From contig JACQFL010000014.1 of NCBI GenBank assembly GCA_016200085.1, positions 62,001 to 126,000 of the forward strand: DNA of 64,000 nucleotides. Direction: 5' to 3'. The translations under genes and the position numbers were made by a program. Source of the DNA: Candidatus Rokuibacteriota bacterium (GTDB lineage Bacteria > Methylomirabilota > Methylomirabilia > Rokubacteriales > CSP1-6). The notes beneath the pieces are model-generated. The model had not been told where the DNA came from and did not search any database. It saw only the letters and a list, made by a program, of their open reading frames with translations. This document shows positions 34,318 through 44,226 of the stretch, in pieces (position 1 is the stretch's first letter; each line of letters starts with the position of its first letter).

Positions 34318-36234
34318 ATGTGCGGCATCTGCGGCCTGGCGAACCTCGACGGCGCGCCGATCCCGCGCCTGAGCCTCGACGGCATGGCGGCGACGATCCG
34401 TCACCGGGGGCCGGACAGCCAGGGCATCCACGTCGACGACGCCGGCGCGCCGGGCCGGATGGCGGTGGGGATCGCGAGCACGCGCCTCAAGATCATCGAC
34501 CTCAGCGAGCGCGCGCGCCAGCCGCTGTCCAACGAGGACGACAGCGTCTGGATCGTCTTCAACGGGGAGATCTACAACTACCCCACGCTGGCCGCGGAGC
34601 TGCGGGCGCGCGGCCATCGCTTCAAGAGCGAGAGCGACACCGAGGTCGTCCTCCATCTCTACGAGGAGCGCGGCGAGGCGTGCGTCGAGGCCCTCGACGG
34701 CATGTTCGCCTTCGCCCTCTGGGATCGGGCCCGGGGGCGGCTGCTGCTGGCGCGCGACCGCGCGGGCAAGAAGCCGCTCTTCTACACGACCGCCGGCCGC
34801 ACGCTCTGCTTCGCCTCCGAGATCAAGGCGCTGCTGCGGCACCCCGGCGTCTCGGGCGAGGTCGATCCCGCGGCCCTGCCGCCCTACCTGCTCTTCGGGT
34901 ACGTTCCGGCGCCCGACACCTTCTATCGCGACGTGAAGTCCGTGCCCGCCGGCTGCACGCTGACGGTGGAGGGCGGGACGGCGCCGCGCATCCGGTCCTA
35001 CTGGGACCTGCGCTTCCCGGCCTCGCCCGCGCCCGTGGCGCCGGCAGAAGCTCGCGCCACGGTGCGCGAGCTGGTCACCGAGGCGGTGCGCAAGCGCCTG
35101 ATCTCCGACGTGCCGCTCGGCGCCTTCCTCAGCGGCGGTATCGACTCGAGCATCGTCGTCGGGCTGATGAGCCGCCTGTCGTCGGAGCGCGTGAAGACCT
35201 TCAGCATCGGCTTTCGCGGCGCCCCCGCGTACGACGAGACCCGTCATGCGCGGGCCGTGGCCGAGCGCTTCGGGACGGAGCACACCGAGTTCCTCGTCGA
35301 GCAGGAGGCGGCCGACCTCGTCGAGCCGCTGGTCTGGCACCACGACGGGCCGTTCCGCGACTCCTCGGCGATCCCGACCTTCATCCTGTCGCGCCTGGCG
35401 CGCGAGCACGTGACGGTGGTGCTCAACGGGGACGGCGGCGACGAGCTCTTCGCCGGCTACACGCGCTTCCGGGCGGCGCTCCTCGCCGAGCGGCTGCCGC
35501 GTGCCGCGTTCCGGGCCGCCGACGCGCTGCTGGCGCGGGCCTCGTCGTCCACCGACGGCCGCGGAGCCTTCGGCCGGCTCCGGCGCTTCGTGCACGGGGG
35601 CGCGCGGCCGCTGTGGGAGCGATTCACGGAAGGGTTCGCGGCTGCCGACGTTCCGCTCGCGCTCCTGCGCCCGGAGGTGTTCGAGGCCGCCGGCCCCTAC
35701 ACGCGTCTGCGCTACCTCGCGCCGCACGTCGAGCGCGCGCGGGGTCTCGGCCCGCTCTCCCGGCTGCTGTACGTGAACTTCAAGAGCTACCTGCTCGACG
35801 ACCTGCTCGTGAAGGCGGACCGGTGCACGATGGCCCACGGCCTGGAAGCGCGCTCGCCGTTCCTCGATCGGGCGCTCACCGAGTACGTGGCCGGCCTGCC
35901 CGACGCGCTGAAGCTCCACGGGCGCACGAGCAAGGTCGTGCTGAAGGCGGCCTTTGGCGACTTGCTGCCGCCCGGGATCGAGCGGCGAGGCAAGATGGGC
36001 TTCGGCGTCCCGATGGCCGCGTGGCTCAGGACCAATCTCAAGAAGGTCGTGCACGACGTGCTCCTGCAGCCGCGCCCGCGGCTGGCCGACTACCTCGATG
36101 CCGCGGGCGTGCGGGCTCTCGCCACCGCGCACCTCGAGGGGCGCGCCGACCACGGCGCGCTCCTCTGGTCGCTCCTGACCCTCGAGACGTGGCTCGGGCA
36201 GCTGCCCTCGTGGCGGGCGAAGGATCCGGCGTGA
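34318..36234 (+). CDS. asnB: Asparagine synthase (glutamine-hydrolysing) family amidotransferase
   Basis: A 638-residue AsnB-type enzyme. The N-terminal class II glutaminase starts with Cys2 (MCGICGLANLDG), with RHRGPDSQG and FNGEIYNY. The synthetase domain has the ATP pyrophosphatase motif SGGIDSS at about residues 272-278 and LNGDGGDELFAGY. The ATG follows a good GGTGAGG ribosome site. AsnB homologues recur in exopolysaccharide loci, where they are thought to amidate uronic acids or other sugar carboxyls rather than make asparagine. Given the NeuB module downstream, amidation of a sugar acid is plausible here (inference). Confidence 0.9.
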   Translation: MCGICGLANLDGAPIPRLSLDGMAATIRHRGPDSQGIHVDDAGAPGRMAVGIASTRLKIIDLSERARQPLSNEDDSVWIVFNGEIYNYPTLAAELRARGHRFKSESDTEVVLHLYEERGEACVEALDGMFAFALWDRARGRLLLARDRAGKKPLFYTTAGRTLCFASEIKALLRHPGVSGEVDPAALPPYLLFGYVPAPDTFYRDVKSVPAGCTLTVEGGTAPRIRSYWDLRFPASPAPVAPAEARATVRELVTEAVRKRLISDVPLGAFLSGGIDSSIVVGLMSRLSSERVKTFSIGFRGAPAYDETRHARAVAERFGTEHTEFLVEQEAADLVEPLVWHHDGPFRDSSAIPTFILSRLAREHVTVVLNGDGGDELFAGYTRFRAALLAERLPRAAFRAADALLARASSSTDGRGAFGRLRRFVHGGARPLWERFTEGFAAADVPLALLRPEVFEAAGPYTRLRYLAPHVERARGLGPLSRLLYVNFKSYLLDDLLVKADRCTMAHGLEARSPFLDRALTEYVAGLPDALKLHGRTSKVVLKAAFGDLLPPGIERRGKMGFGVPMAAWLRTNLKKVVHDVLLQPRPRLADYLDAAGVRALATAHLEGRADHGALLWSLLTLETWLGQLPSWRAKDPA

Positions 36235-37763
36235 GCGTGGATCTCACGCTCCTGCTGTTCTGGATCGTCGGCTCGGGCCTGCTGCTCTGGGCGGCGTCGC
36301 TGGCGCGCCAGCCGCTCGTCACGGCGGTCGTCGCCGCCAGTACCCTCGTGCGCTCGGCCCTCGCCGTCGTGCTCTACGAGATCTCCGCGCGCTCGCTCCC
36401 GATCTTCACCGGCCTGCAAGCCGGGCCCGGCTTCTGGATCTTCTCGCCGGACTCCGCGTACCTCGACCAGTACGGCCGCTGGGCGGCGATCGCGCTCCGC
36501 GCCGGGCTCGGCCTGCCCTTCGCGTCGGGCACGCCCGACTATCCGGTGACGATCGCGCTGCTCTACCGGTGGCTCGGGCCGCACCCGCTCTACCCCGTCT
36601 TCCTCAACGTCTGGGCGATGGGCGGCGCGGTGATCGTCACCGCGCTGCTCGCGCGCCGGCTGTGGGGTGAGCGCGGCGTGCGGCTGCCCGTGCTGCTCGT
36701 GGCGTTCTGGCCGTCGCTGCTCGTGTGGTCGACGCAGATCCTGAAGGACGCGCTGGCGATCTTCCTGACCCTGCTGTTCTTCGCCGGCCACCTGGCCTTC
36801 CAGCGTGCGGGCTCCTGGCCCCGCCGCCTGGGCTGGGCCGTGGCGCTGGGCGCGGTGCTCTTCGTCCTGTTCCGGCTGAGGTTCTACGTCGCGATCGCGC
36901 TTCTCGCCGCGGCGGCCCTGCTGTGGGTGGTGACGTCCGTGCGCGCCGTCGTGCGGGGGACGCGCCGCGATGTGCTCGCGCCCACGGGCCTGGTCGCCGC
37001 CCTGGTCCTCGCCGTGGCGCTGGCGGCCGCCGTCAATCCCGCCTGGCTGGGCAAGGTGCGCGATCCGCTCGGCGTCTACTGGCGGCTCGCGGCCCACATG
37101 CTCTCCACGGGGGACGAGCCGGGGGCGCGCGAGCTCGTGCGCGCGATCGTGAGCTTCAGCGGGAGCGGCCAGCGCGCGCCGGCGGACGAGGCGCTGCTCA
37201 CCGACGAGTACCTGGACCGGCTGCGCCGCGGCAATCCGCCGCAGCTCCAGATCCGGGACGACACCGAGCCTTCTGCCGAGAGGCTCTTCCGCCGCGGTAT
37301 CCTCCAGCGCGCGCGCGCGGGCTTCCTCGGCTATGGCGCGGCGTCGAACCTCGACCCCGACGTCCGGCTCACGGACATGGCCTCGGTGCTGCGCTTCCTG
37401 CCGAAGGCGCTGGTCAACGCGGCCTTCACGCCGAACCCGTGGATGACGATGCCCGCCGAGGGCCGGCTCGGCGCGCTGCGGCCGCTCGCGATGCTCGAGG
37501 TCGCCATGTTCGCGGGTGTGCTGCTCGTGGCGATTCCAAGCGTTCCGCGCGGCTTCAGGGCCGCCCCCGGGCTGATGACCCTCGTCCTCGTCTACGCCGC
37601 GGTCGCCGCCGCCGGCATCGGGCTCATCGTGCCCACCGTCGGCCTGCTCGTGCGCCTGCGCCTGGCCTTCGTCATCCCGCTGTGCCTGCTCGCCGACGGC
37701 CGCTGGCTGCTGGACCGCGCGCGGGTGGGGCTCGCGCGCTCCGCGCGCGCGGGGCTCGCGTGA
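36231..37763 (+). CDS. Polytopic membrane protein, GT-C-like family, copy A
   Basis: A 510-residue membrane protein with about ten helices, no named family recognised. An acidic first periplasmic loop motif, FSPDSAYLDQYG (Asp74), precedes RAGLGLPFASGTPDYPV, YRWLGPHPLYPV and FWPSLLVWSTQILKDA. This is the layout of GT-C glycosyltransferases of the ArnT/GT39 type. A soluble loop lies at about residues 270-400. The protein at 60657 shares all these motifs. It starts at GTG with GTGA-type overlap to asnB. A transferase or polymerase using polyprenyl-linked donors is my best guess. Confidence 0.7.
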   Translation: MSVDLTLLLFWIVGSGLLLWAASLARQPLVTAVVAASTLVRSALAVVLYEISARSLPIFTGLQAGPGFWIFSPDSAYLDQYGRWAAIALRAGLGLPFASGTPDYPVTIALLYRWLGPHPLYPVFLNVWAMGGAVIVTALLARRLWGERGVRLPVLLVAFWPSLLVWSTQILKDALAIFLTLLFFAGHLAFQRAGSWPRRLGWAVALGAVLFVLFRLRFYVAIALLAAAALLWVVTSVRAVVRGTRRDVLAPTGLVAALVLAVALAAAVNPAWLGKVRDPLGVYWRLAAHMLSTGDEPGARELVRAIVSFSGSGQRAPADEALLTDEYLDRLRRGNPPQLQIRDDTEPSAERLFRRGILQRARAGFLGYGAASNLDPDVRLTDMASVLRFLPKALVNAAFTPNPWMTMPAEGRLGALRPLAMLEVAMFAGVLLVAIPSVPRGFRAAPGLMTLVLVYAAVAAAGIGLIVPTVGLLVRLRLAFVIPLCLLADGRWLLDRARVGLARSARAGLA

Positions 37764-38749
37764 TGAAGGCGACGCTGCTCGAGCGCCTCGTGTGCCCGGT
37801 CTGCGGCGAGCGGTTGACGCTCGCGCCGCCGGAGGAGGGCCTGGCCTGCGCCGGCTGCGGTCGGGCCTATCCCATCGTCGCCGGCGTGCCGCGTCTGCTC
37901 CCCGACCGTCACCCCGAAGCGGAGGTGACCGTCAGCACGCGGCGCCGCTACGACTTCGCCTGGCGGCGCTTCGGGGCGCGGGAGATCCAGGAGTCGTGGG
38001 AGAAGGACTCGATCGCGTACCTGTCGCTCATTCCCCGCGATCTGTTCGGCGGCCCGGGCGCGGTGGGGCTCGAGGCGGGCTGCGGTGGCGGGGCGGACCT
38101 GCGCCGGCTGGGCGCGACGGCGGCGGAGATCGTCGGGGTGGACGTGAGCGCCGGCGTGGAGTCGGCGCGGATGGCGACGGCGCACCTGCCGAACGTGCAC
38201 GTCGTGCAGGCCGACATCCGCCGGCTGCCCTTCGCGCCGGGCACGTTCGACTTCGCCTACAGCTTCGGGGTGCTCCATCACCTCGCGCGGCCCCTCGAGG
38301 GCATGCGCGCGCTCGCGCGGCTCCTCAAGCCGGGCGCCCCGCTCGTGACCTATCTCTACGATGACTTTGCCGATCGCACGCGCGCCGAGCGCGCGGCGCT
38401 GACGGCCGTGCGCGCCGCGCGCACGGTGACCTCGCGGCTGCCGGCGGGGGTGCTGCTGCCGCTGTGCTGGCTGGGCGTGCCGCTCGTGTGGACGGCGTTC
38501 TCCGTGCCCGCCCGCCTCCTGCGCCGGCGCCTGCCCCGCGTCGCCGCGCGTCTCCCGTTCCGTCACACGCTGCGCTGGCCGGTGCTGGCCTCCGACCTCT
38601 TCGATCGGTTCTCGCCGCGGATGGAGCACCGCTACAGCCGCCAGGGCGTGATCGCGCTGTACCGGGCCGCCGGCTTCGAGCGCGTGGAGACGCGGCCGTA
38701 CCGGGGCTGGGTGAGCTGGGGCTTCAAGTCTCACGAGGGGGGCGCCTGA
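37763..38749 (+). CDS. Methyltransferase with N-terminal zinc ribbon (Trm112-like)
   Basis: A 328-residue protein. Residues 10-50 form a four-cysteine zinc ribbon (LVCPVCGERL ... LACAGCGRAYPI) of the Trm112p-like type, followed by the methyltransferase core: AVGLEAGCGGGADLRRLG, EIVGVDVSAGVESAR and FDFAYSFGVLHHLARP. A hydrophobic stretch (GVLLPLCWLGVPLVWTAFSV) may touch the membrane. The ATG overlaps the previous stop (TGATG). The acceptor is unknown; the context points to a glycan or lipid carrier. Confidence 0.83.
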   Translation: MKATLLERLVCPVCGERLTLAPPEEGLACAGCGRAYPIVAGVPRLLPDRHPEAEVTVSTRRRYDFAWRRFGAREIQESWEKDSIAYLSLIPRDLFGGPGAVGLEAGCGGGADLRRLGATAAEIVGVDVSAGVESARMATAHLPNVHVVQADIRRLPFAPGTFDFAYSFGVLHHLARPLEGMRALARLLKPGAPLVTYLYDDFADRTRAERAALTAVRAARTVTSRLPAGVLLPLCWLGVPLVWTAFSVPARLLRRRLPRVAARLPFRHTLRWPVLASDLFDRFSPRMEHRYSRQGVIALYRAAGFERVETRPYRGWVSWGFKSHEGGA

Positions 38750-38750
38750 G

Positions 38751-39851
38751 ATGCCGGCGCTCGCCGTCTTCCTCACCGACGCGCTCGCGACATTCGAGGC
38801 CAAGGGCGAGGTCAAGCCCCGCTACTACAACCCCGGCGGCTTCTTCGACGAGGTGCACTTCTTCTCGCCGACGCGCCAGGAGGTCGATCCGCGCCGTGTT
38901 CAGACCCTCGTCGGCGAGGCGCGGCTCGTGATTCACGCGATGGGCCCCCGCTATCCGCTCGCCGGCGTGAGCCCCACCGGCCGCCTCGCCCGCGTCCTTC
39001 GCGCCGTCCGGCCCGCCGTGATCCGCGCCTACGATCCCGCCCTGCGCGGCGCGCTCGCCGTGATCTGGGGCCGCCGGCTCGGTGTCCCCTCGGTGGTTTC
39101 CGCGCACGCCGATCTCGACGACCAGCGCGCATTCGAGCGGCGGCCCGCGCACCGGCTGCGCCGGCGAATCGAGGCCTTCACGCTGCCGCGCTCCACGCGG
39201 GTGATCGGCGTGTCCGAGTACGTCGGGCAGTACGCGCGCCGCTACGGCGCGCGCGCGGTCGAGGTGATCTACAACCGCGTCGACACCGCGCAGTTCGCGC
39301 CCGCGGAGCGGCTGCCGTCCTCCCGGCCGATCGTGCTGTCCGTGGCGCGGATGGTCGCGCAGAAGGCGCCCGACTGCATCGTCCGCGCCGTCCATGGTCT
39401 CGACGCACGGCTGGTCCTGGTCGGCGACGGCCCGCGGGCTGCGGAGATCGCCGGGCTCGTGCAGGCGCTCGGGCTGGAGGAGCGGGTCGACGTCGTGCCC
39501 GCGGTGCCGCATCGCGACATCGCCAAGCACTACGCCGCCGCCGACGTCTTCGCGCTGGCCACGCACTACGAGGGCTTCTGCATCCCCGTGCTGGAGGCGA
39601 TGGCCGCCGGGCTGCCGGTGGTGGCCAGCGACGTGCCCCCGATCCGCGAGATCCTTGGTGACACCGGACTGCTGGTCGCCACCCGGCCCGACGCCTTCCG
39701 CGAGGCGATCGCGCGGATCGTCGGGGACGGCCGCCTCCGCGCGGACCTCGCAGCCCGGGCGCGCCAGCGGGCGCTCGCGCTGGACGGCGCGCGGATGGAG
39801 CGCCGGGAGCGGGACCTCTACGCCTCGCTGCTCGGGGCGCCCCCGCGATGA
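38751..39851 (+). CDS. Glycosyltransferase family 4
   Basis: A 366-residue GT-B enzyme with classic features: RPAVIRAYDPALRGAL, VGVSEYVGQY-like acceptor-domain strands, PIVLSVARMVAQKAPDCIV, VLVGDGPRAAEIA and the complete EX7E motif in YEGFCIPVLEAMAAGLPVV. This is the clearest retaining family-4 enzyme of the locus. It starts one base after the preceding stop and overlaps the next gene by four bases (ATGA). Confidence 0.9.
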   Translation: MPALAVFLTDALATFEAKGEVKPRYYNPGGFFDEVHFFSPTRQEVDPRRVQTLVGEARLVIHAMGPRYPLAGVSPTGRLARVLRAVRPAVIRAYDPALRGALAVIWGRRLGVPSVVSAHADLDDQRAFERRPAHRLRRRIEAFTLPRSTRVIGVSEYVGQYARRYGARAVEVIYNRVDTAQFAPAERLPSSRPIVLSVARMVAQKAPDCIVRAVHGLDARLVLVGDGPRAAEIAGLVQALGLEERVDVVPAVPHRDIAKHYAAADVFALATHYEGFCIPVLEAMAAGLPVVASDVPPIREILGDTGLLVATRPDAFREAIARIVGDGRLRADLAARARQRALALDGARMERRERDLYASLLGAPPR

Positions 39852-40555
39852 AGTGGACGGAGAAGCGCCACGATGCGGTGCTGGAGACCGGCGTCTGCCG
39901 GCACCTGCACGCCGTGCGAGTGCGCCATCTCCTCGACGAGATCGCCGCCTTCGCCGACGGGGCGAACGGGCTGCGTGTCCTGGACGTCGGCTGCGGCGAC
40001 GGCGTCATCACCCGGCGCATCCACGAAGCACTCCCGGCCGCCCACGTCGAGGCGGTCGACGCGGACGACGTCCGCCTTCGCCGGGCGCTCGCCGTCTGCC
40101 CGGGCGTGCGGTTCCACCACGCCGACGTCTCGGCGCTGCCGTTTCGCGAGGACGCCTTCGACGTGGTCGTCTGTCACCACGTCATCGAGCACGTGGGCGA
40201 CGACCGCCGGCTGCTCGCGGAGATCCACCGCGTGCTCGCCAAGGACGGCCTGCTCCTGCTCGGCCTGCCGCAGGAGGGGGGCGTGGTGGGGCGGATCTTG
40301 AGGACCCTGCACCGGAAGCTCTACGCCGAGGGCGAGCACGTCAATTTCTACACGATCAGGACGATGCGAGCGATGCTCGCCGCCCAGGGGTTCGGCGACC
40401 TCCGCTGCGCGAAGTTCGGTTTCCTGTTCCCCCACTACTACGTCCACATCGCGCTCCTCTCCAATCCCGTCACGTTCAGGCTGGGGCACCTCGTGAGCCA
40501 GCGCGCCGACTGGGCCGCGGACTCCCTGATCTTCTCGGCGAGGAAGCGCGCGTGA
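39848..40555 (+). CDS. Class I SAM-dependent methyltransferase
   Basis: A 235-residue compact methyltransferase: LRVLDVGCGDGVITRRI, HVEAVDADDVRLRRA, FDVVVCHHVIEHVGDDRRLL and the family-like AEGEHVNFYTIRTM after the core. The last of these matches Methyltransf_11/23-like enzymes that often follow glycosyltransferases. ATGA overlap on the left and GTGA overlap on the right show tight coupling. Confidence 0.83.
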   Translation: MKWTEKRHDAVLETGVCRHLHAVRVRHLLDEIAAFADGANGLRVLDVGCGDGVITRRIHEALPAAHVEAVDADDVRLRRALAVCPGVRFHHADVSALPFREDAFDVVVCHHVIEHVGDDRRLLAEIHRVLAKDGLLLLGLPQEGGVVGRILRTLHRKLYAEGEHVNFYTIRTMRAMLAAQGFGDLRCAKFGFLFPHYYVHIALLSNPVTFRLGHLVSQRADWAADSLIFSARKRA

Positions 40556-41988
40556 GCCGCCTCTTGCTCCAGCCGTTCGAGGCAGTCGCGTCCGGCGGTG
40601 TGGGTGTTCGCCGGAACCTGGCGTGGTGGGCATTGCCTCGCGTGCTGGGACGCCTGTCGTCGGTGCTCCTGCTGCCGGTCTACACGCGCGTGCTCGCCCC
40701 GGCGGAGCTGGGCACGGCGCTGGCGGCGCTCGCCATCTCCGGCGCCATGGCGCTCGTGGTGGCTCCGGGCGCCGAGGCCGTCTACCTCCGGTATGCGTAT
40801 CGCCCGGGCGACGAGCGCGAGCGGTGGAGCGGCGTGGGGACGGTGCTGGCCGCCCACTACGCGCTGACGACGGTGGCCATCGGGGTGCTCTTCGCGCTTG
40901 GCCCAGCAATCGCGGGCGCGGTGATGCCGGGGATCCCGGCCTGGCCGTTCTACTACCTCGTGCTCGGCGCCGTGGCGGCCGACGCCGTGTCGGCGCCGTA
41001 CCAGGCGGCCTGGCGGGCCCGCCGGCGCGCCGACGTGATCGCGATCATCCAGGCGCTGCAGGCGCTCGTGGTGATCGGCGCCACCCTCATCGCGCTGCTC
41101 GGGCTCCGCTGGGGCGCGGTCAGCATCGTGGTGGGCATCCTCGCGGGCAGCGTCGTCCCGCTGCCGTTCGTGGCGGTGACCGTGCTGCCCAAGCTGGCGG
41201 AGCCCTGGAATGCCGCCGCGCTGCGCGTCGTGGCGCCGGTCATGCTCGCCGGGTTCCCGGTGAGCGTCTCGACGTGGGTCCTGACGGGGTTCGACCGGCT
41301 CCTCCTGAACCGCGAGCGCGGCGTCGCGGAGCTGGGAATCTTCGGTGTGGCCTACCAGATCGGAGCGGTGCTGACGTTCGCGGTGATCACGCTGAACAAG
41401 GAGTGGGGGCCGCTGGTCGCCGGCCTCGCCGTCGACGGGCAAGGACGCGCGACGGTCCAGTCGCTGGCCGTCCGGACGCTGAGGCTCGGCGTGATCTTCG
41501 GCAGCCTCATGGCCGTCCTCTCCGGGCCGATCGTCCAGGTGATCGGTGGGGGACAGTACGCTGCCAGCGCGTCGTTGGTTCCCATCGTGGTGCTCATCGG
41601 CCTCATCCAGATCCCTTACCTCTTCTTCTACAACGTGGCGACCGCACAGGGCCGGGGCGGCGCCATGGCGACCGCGAGCGTGCTCGGCGTCGTCGTGAAC
41701 GTCGCCGCCAACCTGCTGCTCATCCCGCGGTTCGGCGGGATGGGCGCCGCCTGGGCCGGTGTCCTCGGCTATGCGGCCGTCGCGCTCGCGCTCGGCTCCC
41801 GCCCGTGGAACTTCATCGCGATCCCGTCGCGGGAGGCGGCCTGGCTGCTCCTGCTCCTCGCGACAACGGTTCTGGGCCTGCGGGCGCCCGCGCCGGCGCT
41901 CGCGCTTGCCGGTCTGGCGATGGGCGCGCTGCTCGTGGCGGAGGGATACCGGTACTGGCGGTTCCTCGGCCGGATTCGTGCGACGTGA
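40552..41988 (+). CDS. Polysaccharide flippase (Wzx-like, third type)
   Basis: A 478-residue membrane protein with 12-14 predicted helices, of the lipopolysaccharide biosynthesis/flippase kind. It opens with a typical amphipathic block (NLAWWALPRVLGRLSSVLLL, then VYTRVLAPAELGTAL). It lacks the YQVPVALSSYYSVFFTN block of the other two flippases, so it is a separate lineage. It ends the first section of the right arm; a 67-bp gap follows before the NeuB gene, the largest break between 28347 and 53747. Confidence 0.86.
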   Translation: MSRLLLQPFEAVASGGVGVRRNLAWWALPRVLGRLSSVLLLPVYTRVLAPAELGTALAALAISGAMALVVAPGAEAVYLRYAYRPGDERERWSGVGTVLAAHYALTTVAIGVLFALGPAIAGAVMPGIPAWPFYYLVLGAVAADAVSAPYQAAWRARRRADVIAIIQALQALVVIGATLIALLGLRWGAVSIVVGILAGSVVPLPFVAVTVLPKLAEPWNAAALRVVAPVMLAGFPVSVSTWVLTGFDRLLLNRERGVAELGIFGVAYQIGAVLTFAVITLNKEWGPLVAGLAVDGQGRATVQSLAVRTLRLGVIFGSLMAVLSGPIVQVIGGGQYAASASLVPIVVLIGLIQIPYLFFYNVATAQGRGGAMATASVLGVVVNVAANLLLIPRFGGMGAAWAGVLGYAAVALALGSRPWNFIAIPSREAAWLLLLLATTVLGLRAPAPALALAGLAMGALLVAEGYRYWRFLGRIRAT

Positions 41989-42055
41989 AGCGGGCTCGTT
42001 TCGCTTGGGCCGCAGGCGGCGCAGACACTACGCTGGAAGCACAGGGGGAGAGTCG

Positions 42056-43078
42056 GTGAAGCAGACCGTGACCATCGGCGGCCGCGCGATCGGCCCCGGC
42101 CACCCCGTGTTCGTCATCGCCGAGGCCGGCGTGGCGCACTTCGGGGATCTCGACGCCGCGTGCCGGCTGGCCGACATGGCGCGGGAGGCGGGGGCGGACG
42201 CCGTGAAGTTCCAGGTGTACAGCGCCGAGCGGATGATCAGCGCGATCTCCCCGGACTGGCGGCAGCGCATGGGCGCCAAGGAGCTGCGCCCCGATGCCGT
42301 GCGCGCGCTGGCCCGCCACTGCCGCGACACCGGCATCATGTTCTTCGCCTCCGCGCACGACGAGGAGAGCGTGGACTTGCTCGAATCCCTCGACGTGCCC
42401 GCGTACAAGATCGGCTCGGGCGAGGTCTCGAACACGCCGTACCTGCGCCGGGTCGCGCGCAAGCGCCGGCCCATCGTGCTCTCCACCGGCATGTACACGC
42501 TCGACGACGTGCGCGAGGCGATGGCCACGCTGGCCGAGGCGGGCGCCGAGGAAGTGGTGCTGCTCCACTGCGTCACCGCCTACCCGACGCCGCCCGCCGA
42601 CGCGAACCTGCGCGCCATGGCCACGCTGCAGGAGGCCTTCGACGTGCCGGTCGGCTACTCGGACCACACCGTCGGCTACACCATCCCGCTCGCCGCGGTC
42701 GCGCTCGGCGCCACGGCCATCGAGAAGCACATCACCTTCGACAAGAACCGTCCGGGGTCGCAGGATTCCTACGTCGCGTGCGATCGCGAGGATCTCATCG
42801 CGATGATCCGCGGCGTCCGCGAGGTCGAGGCCGCGCTCGGCGACGGCGTCAAGCGGCCGCGGCCCTCCGAGCTGGCCAGCCGTGACTGGGCGCGCAAGAG
42901 CGTGGTGGCGGCGCGCGAGATCCCCGCGGGCACGCTGATCACCGAGGGCCTGCTGCTCTGCAAGCGGCCGGGCACCGGGATTCCGCCCAACCGGATGGCC
43001 GAGGTGGTCGGCCGCCGCGCGGCGCGCACGATCCCCGCCGATCATCTCGTCCAGCTCGAGGATCTGGAGCCGGCGTGA
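42056..43078 (+). CDS. neuB: Nonulosonic acid synthase, NeuB/SpsE family
   Basis: A 340-residue enzyme that condenses phosphoenolpyruvate with an N-acetylmannosamine-like hexose to form a nonulosonic acid (sialic, legionaminic or pseudaminic type). The barrel domain has FVIAEAGVAHFGDLD, AVKFQVYSAERM, YKIGSGEVSNTPYL, VLSTGMYTLDD, YSDHTVG and IEKHITFDKN. A C-terminal SAF/antifreeze-like domain begins near residue 280 (KSVVAAREIPAG). The GTG start has GGGGGAG upstream. Product specificity cannot be assigned by eye. It heads the module NeuB-NeuC-dehydrogenase-NeuA. Confidence 0.92.
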   Translation: MKQTVTIGGRAIGPGHPVFVIAEAGVAHFGDLDAACRLADMAREAGADAVKFQVYSAERMISAISPDWRQRMGAKELRPDAVRALARHCRDTGIMFFASAHDEESVDLLESLDVPAYKIGSGEVSNTPYLRRVARKRRPIVLSTGMYTLDDVREAMATLAEAGAEEVVLLHCVTAYPTPPADANLRAMATLQEAFDVPVGYSDHTVGYTIPLAAVALGATAIEKHITFDKNRPGSQDSYVACDREDLIAMIRGVREVEAALGDGVKRPRPSELASRDWARKSVVAAREIPAGTLITEGLLLCKRPGTGIPPNRMAEVVGRRAARTIPADHLVQLEDLEPA

Positions 43079-44226
43079 GCGACAAGCGGCGGATCCTCTA
43101 CCTGTCGGGCAAGCGCGGCGGCTTCGGCGCGATGCTGCCGACGCTCTTGAGGATCGAGGCGCACCCCGCCCTCGAGCTCGCCACGGTCGTGACCGACATG
43201 CACCTCTACGAGGCGTTCGGCGCGACGGTCTCGGAGGTCGAGCAGTGGGTGAAGGTCGCCTACCGGGTGGACATGGAGCAGCGCGACGATTCACGCGCCG
43301 GCCGGGCGACGGCGATCGGCACCGCGGTCAGGAAGATGGTCGACGTCGTCGCCGACGCCCGTCCGGATCTCGCGCTCGTGATCGGCGATCGCGGCGAGGC
43401 GCTGGCCATGACCATCGCCGCGCTCAACCTGGACGTGCCCGTCGCCCACGTCCAGGGCGGTGACGTGAGCGGCAACATCGACGAGCTGTTCCGCCACGCC
43501 ATCACCAAGATGTCCCACCTCCACCTCGTCGCCTCGCCGTCGAGCGCCGCGCGTGTGCGGGGCCTCGGCGAGGAGCCGTGGCGCATCTTCGAGGTGGGCG
43601 ACCCGCACGTCGACCTCCTCGTGCAGAAGGCCTACACGCCGGAGGCGGTGGTGCGCGAGCGCTACCGCGTGCCGCCGGAGGGCGGGCTCGTCGTGGTCCT
43701 GCAGCACGCCGTGACGGGGGAGGTGGACGCCTCCGGCGAGCAGATGCGCGCGACGCTGGGGGCGGTGTGCCCGCTGGGCCGGCGCACCATCGTCGTCTAT
43801 CCCTGCTCCGATCCGGGGTACGAAGGCATCATCCGCGCCATTCGCGAGGCCCAAGCGCACCCGTTCGTCAGCGTGCACCGGAACATCCCGCACCACGACT
43901 TCCTCGGGCTCCTCGCGGTGGCGGACGTCATGGTGGACAACTCCTCTTCCGGCCTCATCGAGGCGCCCTACGTGCCGCTCGCGGCCGTGAACGTCGGCAC
44001 ACGACAGGAGGGACGGCTCCGCGCGGAGAACGTGCTCGACGTGCCGTACGAGCGGGACGCGATCGCGGCGGCGCTCGACCGGGCGCTGCACGACCGGGCC
44101 TTCCGCGCGCGCGTCGCCGGGTGCCGGCAGCCGTTCGGCGACGGGCGGACGTGCGAGCGCATCACCGACGTGCTCGCGGCCGTGCCTCTGGGGCCCCGCC
44201 TGCTCCACAAGCGGATGACGTACTGA
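43075..44226 (+). CDS. neuC: UDP-N-acetylglucosamine 2-epimerase (hydrolysing), NeuC family
   Basis: A 383-residue GT-B-fold hydrolysing epimerase that makes ManNAc (or a diamino analogue) from the UDP-sugar, giving the NeuB substrate. Family motifs include DLALVIGDRGEALAMTIAAL, VAHVQGGDVSGNIDELFRHAITKMSHLHLV, and DVMVDNSSSGLIEAPYVPLAAVNVG with the conserved Ser-rich turn. GTGA overlap with neuB shows coupling. The length and the GGD(V/x)SGNIDE block are as in NeuC/LegG. Confidence 0.92.
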   Translation: MSDKRRILYLSGKRGGFGAMLPTLLRIEAHPALELATVVTDMHLYEAFGATVSEVEQWVKVAYRVDMEQRDDSRAGRATAIGTAVRKMVDVVADARPDLALVIGDRGEALAMTIAALNLDVPVAHVQGGDVSGNIDELFRHAITKMSHLHLVASPSSAARVRGLGEEPWRIFEVGDPHVDLLVQKAYTPEAVVRERYRVPPEGGLVVVLQHAVTGEVDASGEQMRATLGAVCPLGRRTIVVYPCSDPGYEGIIRAIREAQAHPFVSVHRNIPHHDFLGLLAVADVMVDNSSSGLIEAPYVPLAAVNVGTRQEGRLRAENVLDVPYERDAIAAALDRALHDRAFRARVAGCRQPFGDGRTCERITDVLAAVPLGPRLLHKRMTY